Positions 5,841 through 6,161 of a DNA stretch of 6,161 bases are shown piece by piece (position 1 is the first letter of the stretch; every line of letters starts with the position of its first letter). A model generated the notes under the pieces. That model saw only the letters and a list, made by a program, of their open reading frames with translations. It was not told the DNA's origin and made no database searches. The stretch comes from an uncultured Erysipelotrichaceae bacterium (GTDB taxonomy: Bacteria; Bacillota_I; Bacilli_A; Erysipelotrichales; Erysipelotrichaceae), in the NCBI GenBank assembly GCA_947575425.1, contig CANPNQ010000069.1, positions 1 through 6,161 on the forward strand, read 5' to 3'. The translations under genes and the position numbers were made by a program.

Positions 5841-6161
5841 TTATTCTGTAATATGTGCCAATCCTGCATTATAAATCATTTGAATATGCTCGTCATCCAA
5901 GGAATAGTATACGTTTTTTCCTTCTTTGCGATATTTGATAATGCGATTCGAACGCAATACACTCAACTGGTGTGAGACCGCAGAATGGGTCATTTCACAT
6001 GCCTGCGCCAAATCGCAAACACATAATTCTTCATGGAATAATAGCGATAGAATTTTCAAGCGTGTCGGATCCGCAAACATCTTAAACAGCGTACCCAATT
6101 CCTGATATTGTTCCCGTCCCAGCATTTCCTTTTGCGCTCTTTCCACTACCTGCGGATGCAC
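5841..6161 (-). CDS. ArsR/SmtB-family metal-sensing repressor (CadC/SmtB type), N-terminus at or beyond the edge
   Basis: A winged helix-turn-helix repressor. The 106 codons seen run from the right edge to TAA at 5841. The first full codon is GTG, but family members have about 100-125 residues, so the true start may lie outside. Residue numbers count from that codon. FKMFADPTRLKILSLL (26-41) opens the DNA-binding domain. ELCVCDLA (45-52) carries Cys47 and Cys49, like the CadC ELCVCD motif that binds Cd/Pb. THSAVSHQLSVLR (58-70) is the recognition helix, and YRKEGKNVYYSL (77-88) the wing. The last helix has Asp90, His92, His103 and Glu106, with exactly the spacing of the SmtB alpha-5 zinc ligands. 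Family knowledge says the apo dimer blocks the promoter and metal releases it. The pump downstream is its obvious target. Its own promoter and operator are outside the window. Confidence 0.93.
   Translation of the reverse strand: MHPQVVERAQKEMLGREQYQELGTLFKMFADPTRLKILSLLFHEELCVCDLAQACEMTHSAVSHQLSVLRSNRIIKYRKEGKNVYYSLDDEHIQMIYNAGLAHITE

Overview
The window reads as a stretch of chromosome from a low-to-moderate GC Gram-positive bacterium (Bacillota). The signs are strong GGAGG-type ribosome binding sites, a near-consensus sigma-A promoter, U-tract terminators, a CadC/SmtB-type repressor next to a Zn/Cd/Pb P-type ATPase, a DUF4358 lipoprotein and a short clostridial-type pyrophosphatase-like protein. 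A gut member of the Erysipelotrichia or Clostridia is my guess, not something the sequence proves. Every gene I can support lies on the minus strand, so the window is described here from right to left, in the direction of transcription.

Right part (6161 to about 2980) is a heavy-metal efflux locus. An ArsR/SmtB-family repressor, cut by the window edge, is followed after a long 243-base gap by an 860-residue P1B-type ATPase with two HMA domains and an unusual His/Cys-rich linker. A hairpin terminator sits directly after the ATPase stop. The expected logic is that metal binding releases the repressor and the pump exports Zn(II), Cd(II) or Pb(II).

Middle part (about 2980 to 2260) is a single-gene transcription unit. 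It has a strong promoter (TTGATA-17-TATAAT), a leader of about 130 bases, a 129-residue family I pyrophosphatase-like protein that lacks several catalytic residues, and a terminator that overlaps its stop codon.

Left part (2260 to 1) is a compact probable operon. It holds a possible 52-codon small ORF overlapping the next gene, a DUF4358 lipoprotein, a six-helix YihY/BrkB membrane protein, and the N-terminal 220 residues of a TrmA/RumA-family rRNA uracil-5-methyltransferase that runs off the left edge. I see no mobile element, CRISPR array, tRNA or rRNA. I found no convincing new multi-gene system. The points most worth a second look are the metal-binding linker of the pump, the repressor with two apparent metal sites, the degenerate pyrophosphatase and the unannotated small ORF.
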